A stretch of DNA of 64,000 nucleotides. Source: Gordonia neofelifaecis NRRL B-59395 (lineage in GTDB: Bacteria; Actinomycetota; Actinomycetes; Mycobacteriales; Mycobacteriaceae). The stretch is from NCBI RefSeq assembly GCF_000192435.1, contig NZ_AEUD01000008.1:118836-182835 (forward strand), in the 5' to 3' direction. Shown piece after piece: positions 25,441 to 35,915 of this stretch (positions are counted from its first letter, which is position 1; each line of letters opens with the position of its first letter). The notes beneath the pieces are model-generated. The model made no database searches. It was not told the DNA's origin and was given only the letters and a program-made list of their open reading frames with translations. A program made the position numbers and the translations under genes.

Positions 25441-25456
25441 CGTGATTACCTTCACA
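25441..25456. promoter_or_regulatory. Candidate Crp/GlxR site upstream of acs
   Basis: CGTGATTACCTTCACA matches TGTGA-N6-TCACA at 9 of 10 fixed positions. It lies about 85 bases upstream of the acs start codon, a position compatible with control of acs transcription. Confidence 0.55.
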
Positions 25457-25538
25457 CTAGAAGTCTCTGCGTCCTCGCAGACCGAGCCGGTCTCGTACCG
25501 AGACCTCGACCGACCGAATACAGGAAAGGCAAACGACG

Positions 25539-27482
<1,944 letters not shown>

Positions 27483-27500
27483 CTTCTGAGGACACCTCTG

Positions 27501-27536
27501 ACGACACCGCCGACCTGCCCGGGTCGGCGGTGTCGT
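27501..27536 (+). terminator. Terminator after acs
   Basis: A perfect 15-bp stem (27501-27515 with 27522-27536) has a 6-nt loop and is followed by TTCG. It starts 18 bases after the acs stop. Confidence 0.85.
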
Positions 27537-27596
27537 TTCGCGCTACGACCCGACGTGGCAACATGAGACCGACCAACGATCTTCAAGGGAGTATTC

Positions 27597-28121
27597 GTGA
27601 GCGGAAATTCCGACACCTGGCCGAGTGAACCGAGCAACGCTCCCCGCGTTCCGTCGATCCCCATGTCGGACGCGAACCTCGGCCCGGGCGGTGAGCCGAC
27701 GATCGGCAACCTGGTCAAGGATGCGACCGCGAGCGCGTCGACCCTGTTCCGCGCGGAGATCGCCCTGGCGAAGTCCGAACTGGTCCGCGAGGCCAAGAAG
27801 GCCGGTGCGGGCAGCGGTCTGATGATCGTCGCCGGCGTCCTGCTGCTGTACGCGAGCCTCTTCTTCTTCGTCTTCCTCGGTTTCCTGCTCGACGTGTGGC
27901 TCCCCACCTGGGCCGCGTTCGGCATCGTCTTCCTGCTGCTGCTGATCGTGTCGATCGTCCTGATCGTCGTCGGATACGTGTTCTTCAAACGTCTCAAGGC
28001 GCCGGAGAAGACCATCGAATCCGTCAACGAGTTGGCGACGGTGCTTCCGGGCCACCACGAGTCGACCGGCGGGATGGCGCATCCGCAGATTCCGCCTGCG
28101 CGCGATCCGATGCGCGGCTGA
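27597..28121 (+). CDS. Phage-holin-superfamily-like membrane protein (DUF1469, Rv3669-like)
   Basis: A 174-residue membrane protein with GTG start preceded by AAGGGA. The N-terminal 45 residues are hydrophilic. A helix FRAEIALAKSELVREAKKAG leads into two hydrophobic hairpin helices (VLLLYASLFFFVFLGFLLDV and FGIVFLLLLIVSIVLIVVGY). The basic/acidic tail KRLKAPEKTIES is typical of the Actinobacteria DUF1469 family, so a membrane-associated structural or turgor-related role is possible. It is placed as in M. tuberculosis between acs and the ephE-type hydrolase and is probably co-transcribed with it. Confidence 0.87.
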   Translation: MSGNSDTWPSEPSNAPRVPSIPMSDANLGPGGEPTIGNLVKDATASASTLFRAEIALAKSELVREAKKAGAGSGLMIVAGVLLLYASLFFFVFLGFLLDVWLPTWAAFGIVFLLLLIVSIVLIVVGYVFFKRLKAPEKTIESVNELATVLPGHHESTGGMAHPQIPPARDPMRG

Positions 28122-28137
28122 TCGATCCTCTGCCAGA

Positions 28138-29073
28138 TTGACTAGCGTTCCCCCCGATCCGACCCTGGTCCGCTTCGACGGGCCGTGGCGGCACTTCGAC
28201 GTCCGCGCGAACGGGCTCCGCTTCCACGCCGTGGAGACGCAGCGGTTCGTCGCCGATCGTCCGCTGGTGCTGCTGCTGCACGGCTTCGCCGAGTTCTGGT
28301 GGTCGTGGCGGCATCAGCTCGCGGCGCTGACCGAGGCCGGCTACCGCGCGGTCGCCGTCGACCTCCGCGGCTACGGCGATTCCGACAAGCCGCCGCGCGG
28401 CTACGACGGATGGACGCTAGCCGGCGACACCAACGCGCTGATCCGCGCACTGGGCCACACGAACGCCACCCTGGTGGGCCACGCCGACGGCGGCCTGGTC
28501 TGCTGGGCCACCGCGACGCTGCATCCGGCGGTGGTCGACCGAGTCGCGGTCGTGTCGTCGCCGCATCCCCGCGCCCTCAAACAAGGCGTGCTGTTCAACT
28601 CCGAGGAGCGGTCGGCCTTCCTGGCGCCCTTCCTGCACAATCAGCTGCCGCGCATCGGCGAACGCCGCCTCACTCGCGGCGACGGCGCCTTCGTCGACGA
28701 GTACTTCCGCGAACGCTCCGGAGCCCACTGGCGTACCACCGGCGACTTCGCCGAGGCCGTCTCCCGCAATCGCCTCGCCATCCAGATCCCCGGCGTCGCA
28801 CACTGCAGTCTGGAGTACCGCCGCTGGGCCTTCCGTTCGCAGTTCCGCAACGACGGCTGGCGGTTCATGGACCTGATGGACGAGCGCCTCGAGGTCCCGC
28901 TCCTCGCGGTCCGCGGCCACGATGACGCCTACATCCTCGACTCGCTGATGGCGGGCAGTCGCCGCTGGGCCGCCGACATGGACTACCGGACCATCACCGG
29001 CGCCGGCCATTTCGCGCACCAGGAGACTCCGGACGAATTCAACGCAATGCTGCTGGAGTTGCTCGAGCGGTAG
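28138..29073 (+). CDS. ephE: Alpha/beta hydrolase, probable epoxide hydrolase (EphE-like)
   Basis: This 311-residue enzyme matches Rv3670. The oxyanion motif is LLHGFAEFWW. The nucleophile elbow GHADGG has Asp, not Ser, as the nucleophile, the hallmark of epoxide hydrolases and dehalogenases. A late acidic residue is in VRGHDDAYI, and the general base His lies in ITGAGHFAH. The start is a TTG at 28138, the only in-frame candidate near the conserved N-terminus, and it lacks a strong ribosome-binding site. It follows the DUF1469 gene by 16 bases. It probably hydrolyses an epoxide; the substrate is unknown. Confidence 0.87.
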   Translation: MTSVPPDPTLVRFDGPWRHFDVRANGLRFHAVETQRFVADRPLVLLLHGFAEFWWSWRHQLAALTEAGYRAVAVDLRGYGDSDKPPRGYDGWTLAGDTNALIRALGHTNATLVGHADGGLVCWATATLHPAVVDRVAVVSSPHPRALKQGVLFNSEERSAFLAPFLHNQLPRIGERRLTRGDGAFVDEYFRERSGAHWRTTGDFAEAVSRNRLAIQIPGVAHCSLEYRRWAFRSQFRNDGWRFMDLMDERLEVPLLAVRGHDDAYILDSLMAGSRRWAADMDYRTITGAGHFAHQETPDEFNAMLLELLER

Positions 29074-29106
29074 TTCCGCGATGCCCGCGGGTGGCCGGAG
29101 TCGCCG

Positions 29107-29385
29107 TCATCGGCCTGTCCGCCGGGCTGCCTTCCATCGGCGGTACTCGTCGACACAGCAGACGCCGCACGGCCGATAGCCTGCGGCGATCGCGGTCTGC
29201 TCGTCGATGAAGAAGACGCGGTGACTGACGTATCCGCCGCGGGCGATGGCCCGCAGTGCGGCGGAGCAGTCGAGGCGGCCGTAGATCTTTCCGCGGCGGT
29301 GCCCGCCCCAGACACCCTTCACCGCAGATCGGTAACCGGTGCCGTCGGCAGCGGTCAGGACGTAGGGCAGGTCTGCGGCAGTCAT
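29107..29385 (-). CDS. Stand-alone Ada-type metal-binding domain protein
   Basis: This 92-residue protein contains only an Ada-like zinc module: GKIYGRLDCSAAL, then a helix, then GYRPCGVCCVDEYRRW. The four Cys in these two clusters resemble the zinc site at the N-terminus of Ada and of related nuclease-associated domains. No alkyltransferase or DNA-binding AraC part is present. It may be a small DNA-linked zinc protein. It is convergent with the ephE-like gene and upstream of nothing obvious on the same strand. Confidence 0.75.
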   Translation of the reverse strand: MTAADLPYVLTAADGTGYRSAVKGVWGGHRRGKIYGRLDCSAALRAIARGGYVSHRVFFIDEQTAIAAGYRPCGVCCVDEYRRWKAARRTGR

Positions 29386-29478
29386 GGTGATGCTCGGTAG
29401 ACGGTCCGCATCGGCCGAACGTGAGGTCGCGGCCGGAAGGTGGTCATGCTGCCGCCGGCCTCCGCCTGCGTCGACCGA

Positions 29479-30681
29479 TCACCCGGACACGCACTGCTTC
29501 GTGCTCACCTCGGAGTCGTTCTGCTCGGAGGCCGCGAGGTCGCTCTGCACCTGCGCGGCGGTCAGAACGAAGCCGGTGTCCTCGGTCGGATCCTCTGCCG
29601 CGCCGAAGACCACGCCGAGCACTTCGCCGTCCGGGGTGATCATCGGGCCGCCGGAGTTTCCGGACCGGATGTTGCCGCGCACGGTGTACACCTGACGCTG
29701 GACCGGCCGGGCACTCTGGTAGATGTCGGGTCCGTTCAACTCCACGGTGTTCCGGACTCGCAGGGGCGTGACCGTGAACGGCCCGTTCTCGGGGTAGCCG
29801 AGCGCGATGGCGTCGTCGCCCGTCTGCGCCTGATTCGACGCGAACTTGAGCGCGGGCGCCCGCAGTCCGGGCACGTCGAGGACCGCGATGTCGTTGCGCG
29901 AGTTGAACCAGACGACGGTCGCGTCCAGTTCCCTGCCGTTCGAGGTCTGCACGCTGACCGTGTCCGTGCCGGCGACCACGTGCGCATTCGTCATCACGCG
30001 CTCCGGAGAGACGACGAATCCGCTGCCTTCCAGCGCCTGACCGCAGCTGTGGGCGACGCCGGTGATCTTGATGACGCTCGGACGCACCGAGCGCACCGCC
30101 GGCTGCGCCGCGAGACCGGTGTCCGGCGGCCCGACGTTCGCGACCTGCGTCTGCCCGAACGGCCCGATGACCTCTTTCAGCCCCGAGCTCTCGACAAGAC
30201 TGGTGAACTCGTCCGGCAGATTCCGCACCCACTGCGGTGCCACCTTGTCGACGGTCTGGATCACGGCGGAGTCGTCGATGGCCGAGGAGATGCTCAACTC
30301 CTCCGAACTGCGGAGCGGGAAGGCCAGGAGCCAGGCCGCGATGATGATGGCGACCGCCTGCAGGACCGACCCGACCCAACTGTCGACGCGCCGAATGCTC
30401 GGCGAGTGAATACTGCTGCGGGCCGCGCGCCCGAGGACCATGCCCGCCACCTCGCCGATCACCACGAGGACGACGATCAGCAGCACCCCGATCAGGAGCC
30501 GTAGCCGTTGGTCGTCGAACCGCTCGATCACCACCGGCGCCAGCAGGATCCCGGCCACCGCACCGAGCACGACTCCCAGGAACGCCAGGGCCGACGCCGC
30601 CGCACCCTGGCGGTATCCGCTGATCGCGGCCAGCAGGGCCACGCCGAGGATCACCAGGTCGACCCACACCGATCCGCTCAT
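29479..30681 (-). CDS. marP: Membrane-anchored trypsin-like serine protease (MarP/Rv3671c-like)
   Basis: This 400-residue protein has four N-terminal membrane helices of the CvpA type (residues 1-125) and a periplasmic chymotrypsin-fold protease. The triad is His in TNAHVVAG, Asp in NDIAVLDVPG and Ser in RSGNSGGPM. Two Cys (HSCGQAL and TKQCVSG) can form the redox-controlled disulfide described for MarP. In M. tuberculosis it is required for acid resistance through cell-wall hydrolase cleavage. The gene is the last of a four-gene operon whose starts and stops overlap by four bases. It is strongly conserved, and function is by homology. Confidence 0.95.
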   Translation of the reverse strand: MSGSVWVDLVILGVALLAAISGYRQGAAASALAFLGVVLGAVAGILLAPVVIERFDDQRLRLLIGVLLIVVLVVIGEVAGMVLGRAARSSIHSPSIRRVDSWVGSVLQAVAIIIAAWLLAFPLRSSEELSISSAIDDSAVIQTVDKVAPQWVRNLPDEFTSLVESSGLKEVIGPFGQTQVANVGPPDTGLAAQPAVRSVRPSVIKITGVAHSCGQALEGSGFVVSPERVMTNAHVVAGTDTVSVQTSNGRELDATVVWFNSRNDIAVLDVPGLRAPALKFASNQAQTGDDAIALGYPENGPFTVTPLRVRNTVELNGPDIYQSARPVQRQVYTVRGNIRSGNSGGPMITPDGEVLGVVFGAAEDPTEDTGFVLTAAQVQSDLAASEQNDSEVSTKQCVSG

Positions 30682-31484
30682 CGGTCTCCGTTCACGTCAG
30701 CGGCCACATCGCCGTCCGGCGGGGTGGGGAACCCCGACACCTGCCGACCACCGGTCTCCGCGATCATCTGCTCCAGCGGGCGCACGTCATCGGTGTCCCA
30801 CGGGACGTCCCAGCCTGCGGCCTCACTGATCGCAGCGATCAGCCCGCCGGTGAATCCCCACACCAGCATGCCGTCGTAGAGGAACGCAGGTCCCTTGTAG
30901 ACGGTCGCGCCGACCAGGGATCGGCTGACCTGGAAACGGTTCTCGGGCGCCAGCAGTTCCCGGAGGTTCACTCGCGTGACCCGGGCGGTCTCACCGTGGT
31001 CGACGGCGTAGACCGGGCTGGGCCGCTCCCAGTGCGCGAGCACCGGGTGCACCTCGAAGCCCGACGGCACCGGGAAGGCCGGCAGGTTGGCCAGGACGGT
31101 GACGCCGTCGTCCGAGAGTCCGGTCTCCTCCCAGGCCTCCCGCATGGCGGTGCCGACCGGGTAGTCGTCGCCGGGATCGCGGCTCCCTCCGGGGAACGCG
31201 ATCTGGCCGCCGTGGGTGCGGAGAGTCGCCGCCCGTTCGGTGAGCAGGACGTCCGCGTCGGCGGGCAGTCCGCCCGCCGAGTAGGGGTCGGCGTCGAAGG
31301 ATCCGGCGAACAGGACGAGTACGGCGGCCGCTCGCTGGCCGCGCAGTCCGGCGACCAGTCGTGCCCGGCCGCCGCCACGGTTCAGGACCTTCTCGTTGAC
31401 CACCTCGGGATCGTCGGTCACCCGACGCAGCCACGGCGGGATCTGTTCCCGGGCGACGAGCGCCCCGACCGGCACCCGGTTCAC
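30678..31484 (-). CDS. Nudix hydrolase, CoA pyrophosphatase-like
   Basis: A 268-residue Nudix enzyme. It carries the CoA-pyrophosphatase signature LRTHGGQIAFPGG immediately before the Nudix box GGSRDPGDDYPVG...REAWEETGL. The canonical Glu of G-x5-E is Asp in this box, as in other CoA-type members. It likely cleaves CoA or CoA esters to 4'-phosphopantetheine and adenosine diphosphate. The GTG start overlaps the stop of the thioredoxin gene (GTGA), and its own stop overlaps the marP start. It corresponds to Rv3672c. Confidence 0.9.
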   Translation of the reverse strand: MNRVPVGALVAREQIPPWLRRVTDDPEVVNEKVLNRGGGRARLVAGLRGQRAAAVLVLFAGSFDADPYSAGGLPADADVLLTERAATLRTHGGQIAFPGGSRDPGDDYPVGTAMREAWEETGLSDDGVTVLANLPAFPVPSGFEVHPVLAHWERPSPVYAVDHGETARVTRVNLRELLAPENRFQVSRSLVGATVYKGPAFLYDGMLVWGFTGGLIAAISEAAGWDVPWDTDDVRPLEQMIAETGGRQVSGFPTPPDGDVAADVNGDR

Positions 31485-32173
31485 TGAGCGGCCCCGACGT
31501 CGACACCGAGGTTCTCCCGAACCGCCTCGGCCAGTTCGGCTTCCGACTCGAAGACTTGCGGGAGCACCTTGGCGACCGTCCCGTCGGCCCGGATCATCAC
31601 CGTCGACGGGAACACCCGCGGCGCCCCGATCGCCTTGGCGACCGCACCGTCCGGATCGGTGACGACCGGCAGATGAACACCGACCTCCTCAAGGAACTTG
31701 AGCACGAAATAGGGCTTGTCACCGCCTTCTCTGGCATGCACCGCGAGGACGTTCAGACTGTCGCCGGCCCGCTTGGAGAAGTCGTCGAAGATCGGCAGTT
31801 CGCGGCGGCACGGCAGGCACCACACCGCCCACATGTTGATGACGAGTGGTTTGCCCGCGGTGGTGACCCCGAGGTCCACCGGAGCCCCGGTGGCCATGCA
31901 GGGCACGGTCACGCCCGCGAGGACGGCATCGGGCACCGCCGGTCCGGGGCCGTCGGGACACGGTGCGAGCGCCGCCGCCGCGCGTGCCTTGCTCAGTTCG
32001 TCGTCCGAGACCTGCTGATCGGTGATCCCCTGGGTCGACGACGCCGCGGGCGAACCGCTGCCCGACGACGTGTCGCCGGGACCGCTGCGCGGCCACAGCG
32101 CCACGATCAGCGCGGCCGCGACGATGACGAACGCCAGCGTTGCCCTCGCGGCAGGCTCTTTCAGGATCTTCAC
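31481..32173 (-). CDS. Membrane-tethered thioredoxin-like (TlpA/ResA-type) protein
   Basis: A 230-residue protein with a single N-terminal membrane helix ([18 protein letters not shown]), a Ser/Gly-rich linker, and an extracytoplasmic thioredoxin domain. The redox motif is WCLPC in [14 protein letters not shown], with the cis-Pro in RVFPSTVMI. Two other Cys (APCPDG and VPCMAT) precede the domain. It is probably a thiol-disulfide oxidoreductase acting on exported proteins, possibly including the MarP-type protease encoded two genes downstream. The ATG overlaps the nth stop. Confidence 0.9.
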   Translation of the reverse strand: MKILKEPAARATLAFVIVAAALIVALWPRSGPGDTSSGSGSPAASSTQGITDQQVSDDELSKARAAAALAPCPDGPGPAVPDAVLAGVTVPCMATGAPVDLGVTTAGKPLVINMWAVWCLPCRRELPIFDDFSKRAGDSLNVLAVHAREGGDKPYFVLKFLEEVGVHLPVVTDPDGAVAKAIGAPRVFPSTVMIRADGTVAKVLPQVFESEAELAEAVRENLGVDVGAAQ

Positions 32174-32922
32174 TCAGTCACTCCAGCAGTCACTCCGGCC
32201 AGTTCGAGCAGATGCTCGGTCTCCGGCCCCTTCACCAGCGCCGCGGCCTGATGCTTGTCGGTCGGGCCCTCCCCGTACGACGGGCAGTCCTTCGCGAGAA
32301 CGCACACTCCGCAGGCGGGCTTGCGCGCATGGCACACCCGCCTGCCGTGAAAGATGATCCGGTGCGAGAGGTCGGTCCAGTCGCGCTTCTCGAAGAGCTC
32401 GCCGATCTCCCGCTCCACCTTCACCGGGTCCGTCTCCTGCGTCCAGTTCCAGCGCCGCACCAGTCGTCCGAAGTGCGTGTCGACGGTGATTCCGGGGACT
32501 CCGAACGCGTTGCCGAGGACCACGTTCGCGGTCTTGCGCCCGAATCCGGGCAGCGTCACCAGATCTTTGAGCCGGTTCGGAACCTCGCCGCCGTATCGCG
32601 AGACCAGAGCCTGTCCGAGTCCGATGATCGAGTTCGCCTTGTTCCGGTAGAAACCGGTGGATCGGATCATCTCCTCGAGCTCGGTGCGGTCGGCCTCGGC
32701 GTACGACCGCGCGTCGGGGTAGCGAGCGAACAGGGCCGGGGTGACCTGGTTGACCCGGACGTCGGTGCACTGCGCAGAGAGGATGGTCGCGACCGACAGT
32801 TCGAGCGGCGTGGTGAAATCCAATTCGCAGTAGACGTGCGGGAAGGCCGCTTCCAGCGATCTGTTCATCCGCCGCGCCCGCCGGACCAGGCCCAGCCTGG
32901 TCTCCTCCTTGCGTCCACTCAC
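32170..32922 (-). CDS. nth: Endonuclease III
   Basis: This 250-residue base-excision-repair glycosylase/AP lyase removes oxidised pyrimidines. The helix-hairpin-helix is [14 protein letters not shown] with catalytic Lys. The catalytic Asp is in VDTHFGRL. The [4Fe-4S] cluster ligands are Cys in [17 protein letters not shown]. The GTG at 32922 gives the family N-terminus ([18 protein letters not shown]); earlier in-frame codons run into the upstream region and are rejected. It is the first gene of the operon continuing through the thioredoxin, Nudix and marP genes. Confidence 0.95.
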   Translation of the reverse strand: MSGRKEETRLGLVRRARRMNRSLEAAFPHVYCELDFTTPLELSVATILSAQCTDVRVNQVTPALFARYPDARSYAEADRTELEEMIRSTGFYRNKANSIIGLGQALVSRYGGEVPNRLKDLVTLPGFGRKTANVVLGNAFGVPGITVDTHFGRLVRRWNWTQETDPVKVEREIGELFEKRDWTDLSHRIIFHGRRVCHARKPACGVCVLAKDCPSYGEGPTDKHQAAALVKGPETEHLLELAGVTAGVTE

Positions 32923-33061
32923 AACAGACCAGGTTAGCCGTCGTGCGCGGAAAGACGGGCCGTGCCGAACCCGCGACCTCGCGTAACCGCAGGTCACAAC
33001 TCGGTGACGAGAGCCTTCTCGGTTTGGTAGACCCCCACGGGCCCGGTGTTTACTGTTTCTC

Positions 33062-33316
33062 ATGCAAGGACTGGCCGGACTTCTCTTCCCCGCTGTGCTG
33101 ATGCTCTTCGCACTCGCGATGGAGAAGGTGCAGGACAGCCTGGATCGTCTCTCGGTGGGACCCGCACACGTCGAGGAGTTCCTCGAGTCCGCCGACGACG
33201 CGGCGGTGAGCAATCTCGCGAAGGACGGCTTGCCTGCGGCGCTGGACGAGCTCCGCAGTCGCCGCAACAGCCCGCCCCTCGAATCCGACGAATCGGAGAC
33301 CACCCGCGCCTCCTGA
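33062..33316 (+). CDS. Small single-pass membrane protein (Rv3675 position)
   Basis: An 84-residue protein with one N-terminal membrane helix ([19 protein letters not shown]) followed by an acidic, soluble 60-residue tail with KVQDSLDRL and [11 protein letters not shown]. It lies immediately upstream of crp on the same strand, as Rv3675 does in M. tuberculosis. It is divergent from nth. The similarity to Rv3675 is based on position and membrane layout only. Function unknown. Confidence 0.72.
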   Translation: MQGLAGLLFPAVLMLFALAMEKVQDSLDRLSVGPAHVEEFLESADDAAVSNLAKDGLPAALDELRSRRNSPPLESDESETTRAS

Positions 33317-33478
33317 CGGTCGTCGCCGGGTTCCGGAGGCATGTTCACCGCACCCGCCTGCACGTACGACGCGCGGTAGTTGTCTACTAATACGTACAGT
33401 GACCAATCCAACATCTATGATTTTTCACGTAGTCTTTGTCACTGGACGCGGCAAATGTAATTGAGAGAGGTTCTTTAG

Positions 33479-34153
33479 GTGGAAGAAGTACTAGCACGGG
33501 CAGGCATTTTCCAAGGTGTCGAACCCACCGCCGTCGCTGCTCTGGCGAAGGAACTTCAGCCGGTCGAGTTTCCGCGCGGTCATGTGATCTTCCACGAGGG
33601 CGAGCCCGGCGACCGTCTCTACATCATCCTGTCCGGCAAGGTGAAGCTCGGCCGCCGTTCCCCGGACGGTCGCGAGAACCTGCTCACGATCATGGGCCCG
33701 TCGGACATGTTCGGCGAGCTGTCGATCTTCGACCCCGGTCCCCGCACGTCGTCGGCGACGACGGTGACCGAGGTCCGCGCCGTCACGATGGACCGCGACG
33801 CGCTGCGCAAGTGGATCAAGGACCGCCCGGAGATCGCCGAGCAGCTCCTCCGCGTTCTGGCGCGTCGCCTGCGACGCACCAACAACAACCTCGCGGACCT
33901 GATCTTCACCGACGTTCCGGGTCGCGTCGCCAAGCAGCTGCTGCAGCTCGCTCAGCGCTTCGGCACGCAGGAGGGCGGCGCACTGCGCGTCACCCACGAC
34001 CTGACCCAGGAAGAGATCGCCCAGCTGGTCGGCGCCTCGCGCGAGACGGTCAACAAGGCGCTCGCCGACTTCGCCCAGCGCGGCTGGCTCCGCCTGGAGG
34101 GCAAGAGCGTTCTCATCGCGGACTCCGAGCGTCTGGCGCGCCGGGCCCGCTGA
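33479..34153 (+). CDS. crp: cAMP receptor protein, Crp/GlxR
   Basis: This 224-residue regulator has an N-terminal cyclic-nucleotide-binding domain; [16 protein letters not shown] holds the phosphate-binding Arg and Ser. A C-terminal Crp helix-turn-helix contains [20 protein letters not shown]. It corresponds to Rv3676 and Corynebacterium GlxR, a global regulator. The GTG at 33479 follows AGAGAGG. TATGAT near 33413 is a possible -10. Three Crp-like palindromes were found in this window (24139, 25441, 60448). It converges on a metallo-hydrolase gene across a large inverted repeat. Confidence 0.96.
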   Translation: MEEVLARAGIFQGVEPTAVAALAKELQPVEFPRGHVIFHEGEPGDRLYIILSGKVKLGRRSPDGRENLLTIMGPSDMFGELSIFDPGPRTSSATTVTEVRAVTMDRDALRKWIKDRPEIAEQLLRVLARRLRRTNNNLADLIFTDVPGRVAKQLLQLAQRFGTQEGGALRVTHDLTQEEIAQLVGASRETVNKALADFAQRGWLRLEGKSVLIADSERLARRAR

Positions 34154-34154
34154 C

Positions 34155-34420
34155 GCGACGGCGCGACGGAGTCGCGGATTCGCGACGGAGTCGCGGGTTG
34201 AGCCGACTTCCGAGGCCGAAGGCCGAGGCGTCGGTCGAAACCTGGTGAGACACGCTGGAAGCCGCAGAGATATAGATGAGTGAGGTGCGCTGGGACTCCC
34301 AGCGCACCTCACTATCTGTCTCGGCAACGGGACTCCCAGCGCACCTCACGTGGTTTCGACCGATTCTCGGCCTTCGGCCTCGTGAATCGGCTCAACCCGC
34401 GACTCCGTCGCGCCGTCGCG
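34155..34420. repeat. Large imperfect inverted repeat filling the crp/MBL intergenic region
   Basis: The left arm (34155-34242) and right arm (34352-34420) are imperfect complements. The left begins GCGACGGCGCGACGGAGTCG and the right ends with its complement. The arms carry GGTTGAGCCGA and GGTCGAAACC and contain the shorter palindrome CGGCCTTCGGCC. They abut the crp and MBL stop codons, so the entire intergenic space is repeat. Inside are two copies of a 21-base sequence (34292-34312 and 34329-34349). Confidence 0.85.
34279..34313. terminator. 16-bp terminator hairpin at the centre of the crp/MBL inverted repeat
   Basis: AGTGAGGTGCGCTGGG (34279-34294) pairs perfectly with 34298-34313 over a 3-nt loop. 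The right half is repeated at 34335-34349, so two mutually exclusive hairpins are possible. It lies between convergent genes and probably serves both. Confidence 0.8.
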
Positions 34421-35257
34421 CTACAACGCCCTTAGATACTCCAGCTGCGCCTTCACCGACATCTTGGCCGCCGGCCACAGCTTCTTGTCGACGTCTGCGT
34501 ACACCGACCGGACCACCTTCATCGGCTTGGCCTTCTCCGGCGAGACGCCGAGGTCGTCGAGCGCGGCCACGATCTGGGCGAGCCGTTCCTCGCGATGCGT
34601 CTTGTAGTACCGGGCGATCGGTCCCAGCTCGGGGTGGTCGGGCCCGTGCGCGGGCAGCAGTGCCGCGTCTGAGGCCTCGACGATCAGCCGGTTCAACGAG
34701 TTGAAGTAGTCGGCGAGGGTGCCGTCGGTCGGATCGAGCACGGTGGTGCCGAAGCCGAGGATGGTGTCGCCGCTCAGGAGCGCCCGCTGCCCCTCCCACT
34801 CGACCAGAAAGCTCGTGGAGTCCGCTGTGTGCCCGGGAGTGTGGAGGACGGTGATGGTGAGTCCGGCCGCCTCGATCACCTCGCGGTCGCGCAGCCTCGG
34901 CGCGCCGACGGAGTACTCGTCGGTGTACGCACGCTGCGGTGCGCCGCTGAGCTTGCGCATCTTCTTGCAGGCACCGACGTGGTCGTGGTGCCGGTGGCTG
35001 ATCAAGACGAGCTCGACCTCGCCTGCGACCTCGGCCACCTTCTTCACGTGCTTGCCGTGCTTGGCCGGCCCGGGGTCGAGCACCACGGCGGTCGGTGATC
35101 CGGGCGCCCGCAGAATCCAGGTGTTCGTGCCGTCGAGTTCGAACGATCCCGGATTGTCACAGAGCACCACCGAGGCGAACGGTGTGACCTCGCGCGGCAC
35201 ACCGTATGCGGGGTGCACGGGATTCTCGGGGACCGGAGCGGACGTACTCGCAGACAT
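34421..35257 (-). CDS. Metallo-beta-lactamase-fold hydrolase (Rv3677c-like)
   Basis: This 278-residue MBL-fold protein has the metal motif SHRHHDHVG (His-x-His-x-Asp-His), a second His in LHTPGHTADS, a bridging Asp in LLSGDTILG and a late His in PAHGPDHPEL. The full two-metal site appears present. No signal peptide is visible, so it is probably cytoplasmic. The organisation resembles glyoxalase II or LACTB2-like hydrolases, but the substrate cannot be assigned. It converges on crp, as in M. tuberculosis. Confidence 0.88.
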   Translation of the reverse strand: MSASTSAPVPENPVHPAYGVPREVTPFASVVLCDNPGSFELDGTNTWILRAPGSPTAVVLDPGPAKHGKHVKKVAEVAGEVELVLISHRHHDHVGACKKMRKLSGAPQRAYTDEYSVGAPRLRDREVIEAAGLTITVLHTPGHTADSTSFLVEWEGQRALLSGDTILGFGTTVLDPTDGTLADYFNSLNRLIVEASDAALLPAHGPDHPELGPIARYYKTHREERLAQIVAALDDLGVSPEKAKPMKVVRSVYADVDKKLWPAAKMSVKAQLEYLRAL

Positions 35258-35305
35258 TCCCCCACAGTACCGAGCAGACGTTCGGTCGCCGTCTGGATCG
35301 GCCGG

Positions 35306-35911
35306 TCAGGACACCATCGGCGCCAGAAACCTCGTCGCGTAGTCGCGGATCGCCTGTACGTCACCGAGGTCGAGACGTCGGGTCCGGATCTGGGCGAGCG
35401 AGAAGGCGATACGCACGAAGTGCTCGGCGGCCAGCGCCAGGTCGTCGTCGGACATAGTCGCACCGGCGCGCCGCAGGGTGCTCGCGACCGCCGCGCTCGA
35501 GGATTCGAGGAAGTCTCCGGCCGTGCGAGACGTCTGACTGACCAGCACCTCGGCGACGTCCGGTTCTTCGACGAGGAGCCTGCGCACCAGCGGATCCTCG
35601 TCGAAGATCCGGGTGTACTCGACGAACGCCTCGACCACCGCATCGCGTGCGGAGAGCCCGCGGACTGCGCCGGCGAGGTGCCGGATCGTCTCGAAACCGA
35701 TCACCTCACCGACTTTCGCCAGCAGGGCGTCCTTGTTCGGGAAACGCCGGTAGAGGGTGCTGCGGGAGACTCCGGCGGCCCGGGCCACCGCGTCCATGCT
35801 GGCCCGGCGGACTCCGACCTCGGCGAACTCGCGACGAGCGCAGGCGAGGATGGTCGCCTCCTGCTCCTCCGGCGGCGCTGACGTCCGCAGCCGGCGGGCT
35901 CCCGTGGTCAC
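35306..35911 (-). CDS. TetR-family transcriptional regulator
   Basis: About 201 residues from the GTG at 35911. The helix-turn-helix is FAEVGVRRASMDAVARAAGVS, then RSTLYRRFPNKDALL (about residues 24-58). The remaining residues form the usual all-alpha ligand domain. The longer in-frame N-terminus back to 36010 overlaps the RidA gene and is rejected. It follows ridA by only four bases, so the two are probably co-transcribed. Its targets are unknown; the RidA or MBL neighbours are candidates. Confidence 0.87.
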   Translation of the reverse strand: MTTGARRLRTSAPPEEQEATILACARREFAEVGVRRASMDAVARAAGVSRSTLYRRFPNKDALLAKVGEVIGFETIRHLAGAVRGLSARDAVVEAFVEYTRIFDEDPLVRRLLVEEPDVAEVLVSQTSRTAGDFLESSSAAVASTLRRAGATMSDDDLALAAEHFVRIAFSLAQIRTRRLDLGDVQAIRDYATRFLAPMVS

Positions 35912-35915
35912 CGGA

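Noticed and set aside
34250-34420. Insertion-sequence end or transposon remnant at the crp repeat
   Set aside because: No transposase fragment or target-site duplication is visible. The arms are imperfect and abut stop codons, which fits a terminator-like palindromic repeat better.
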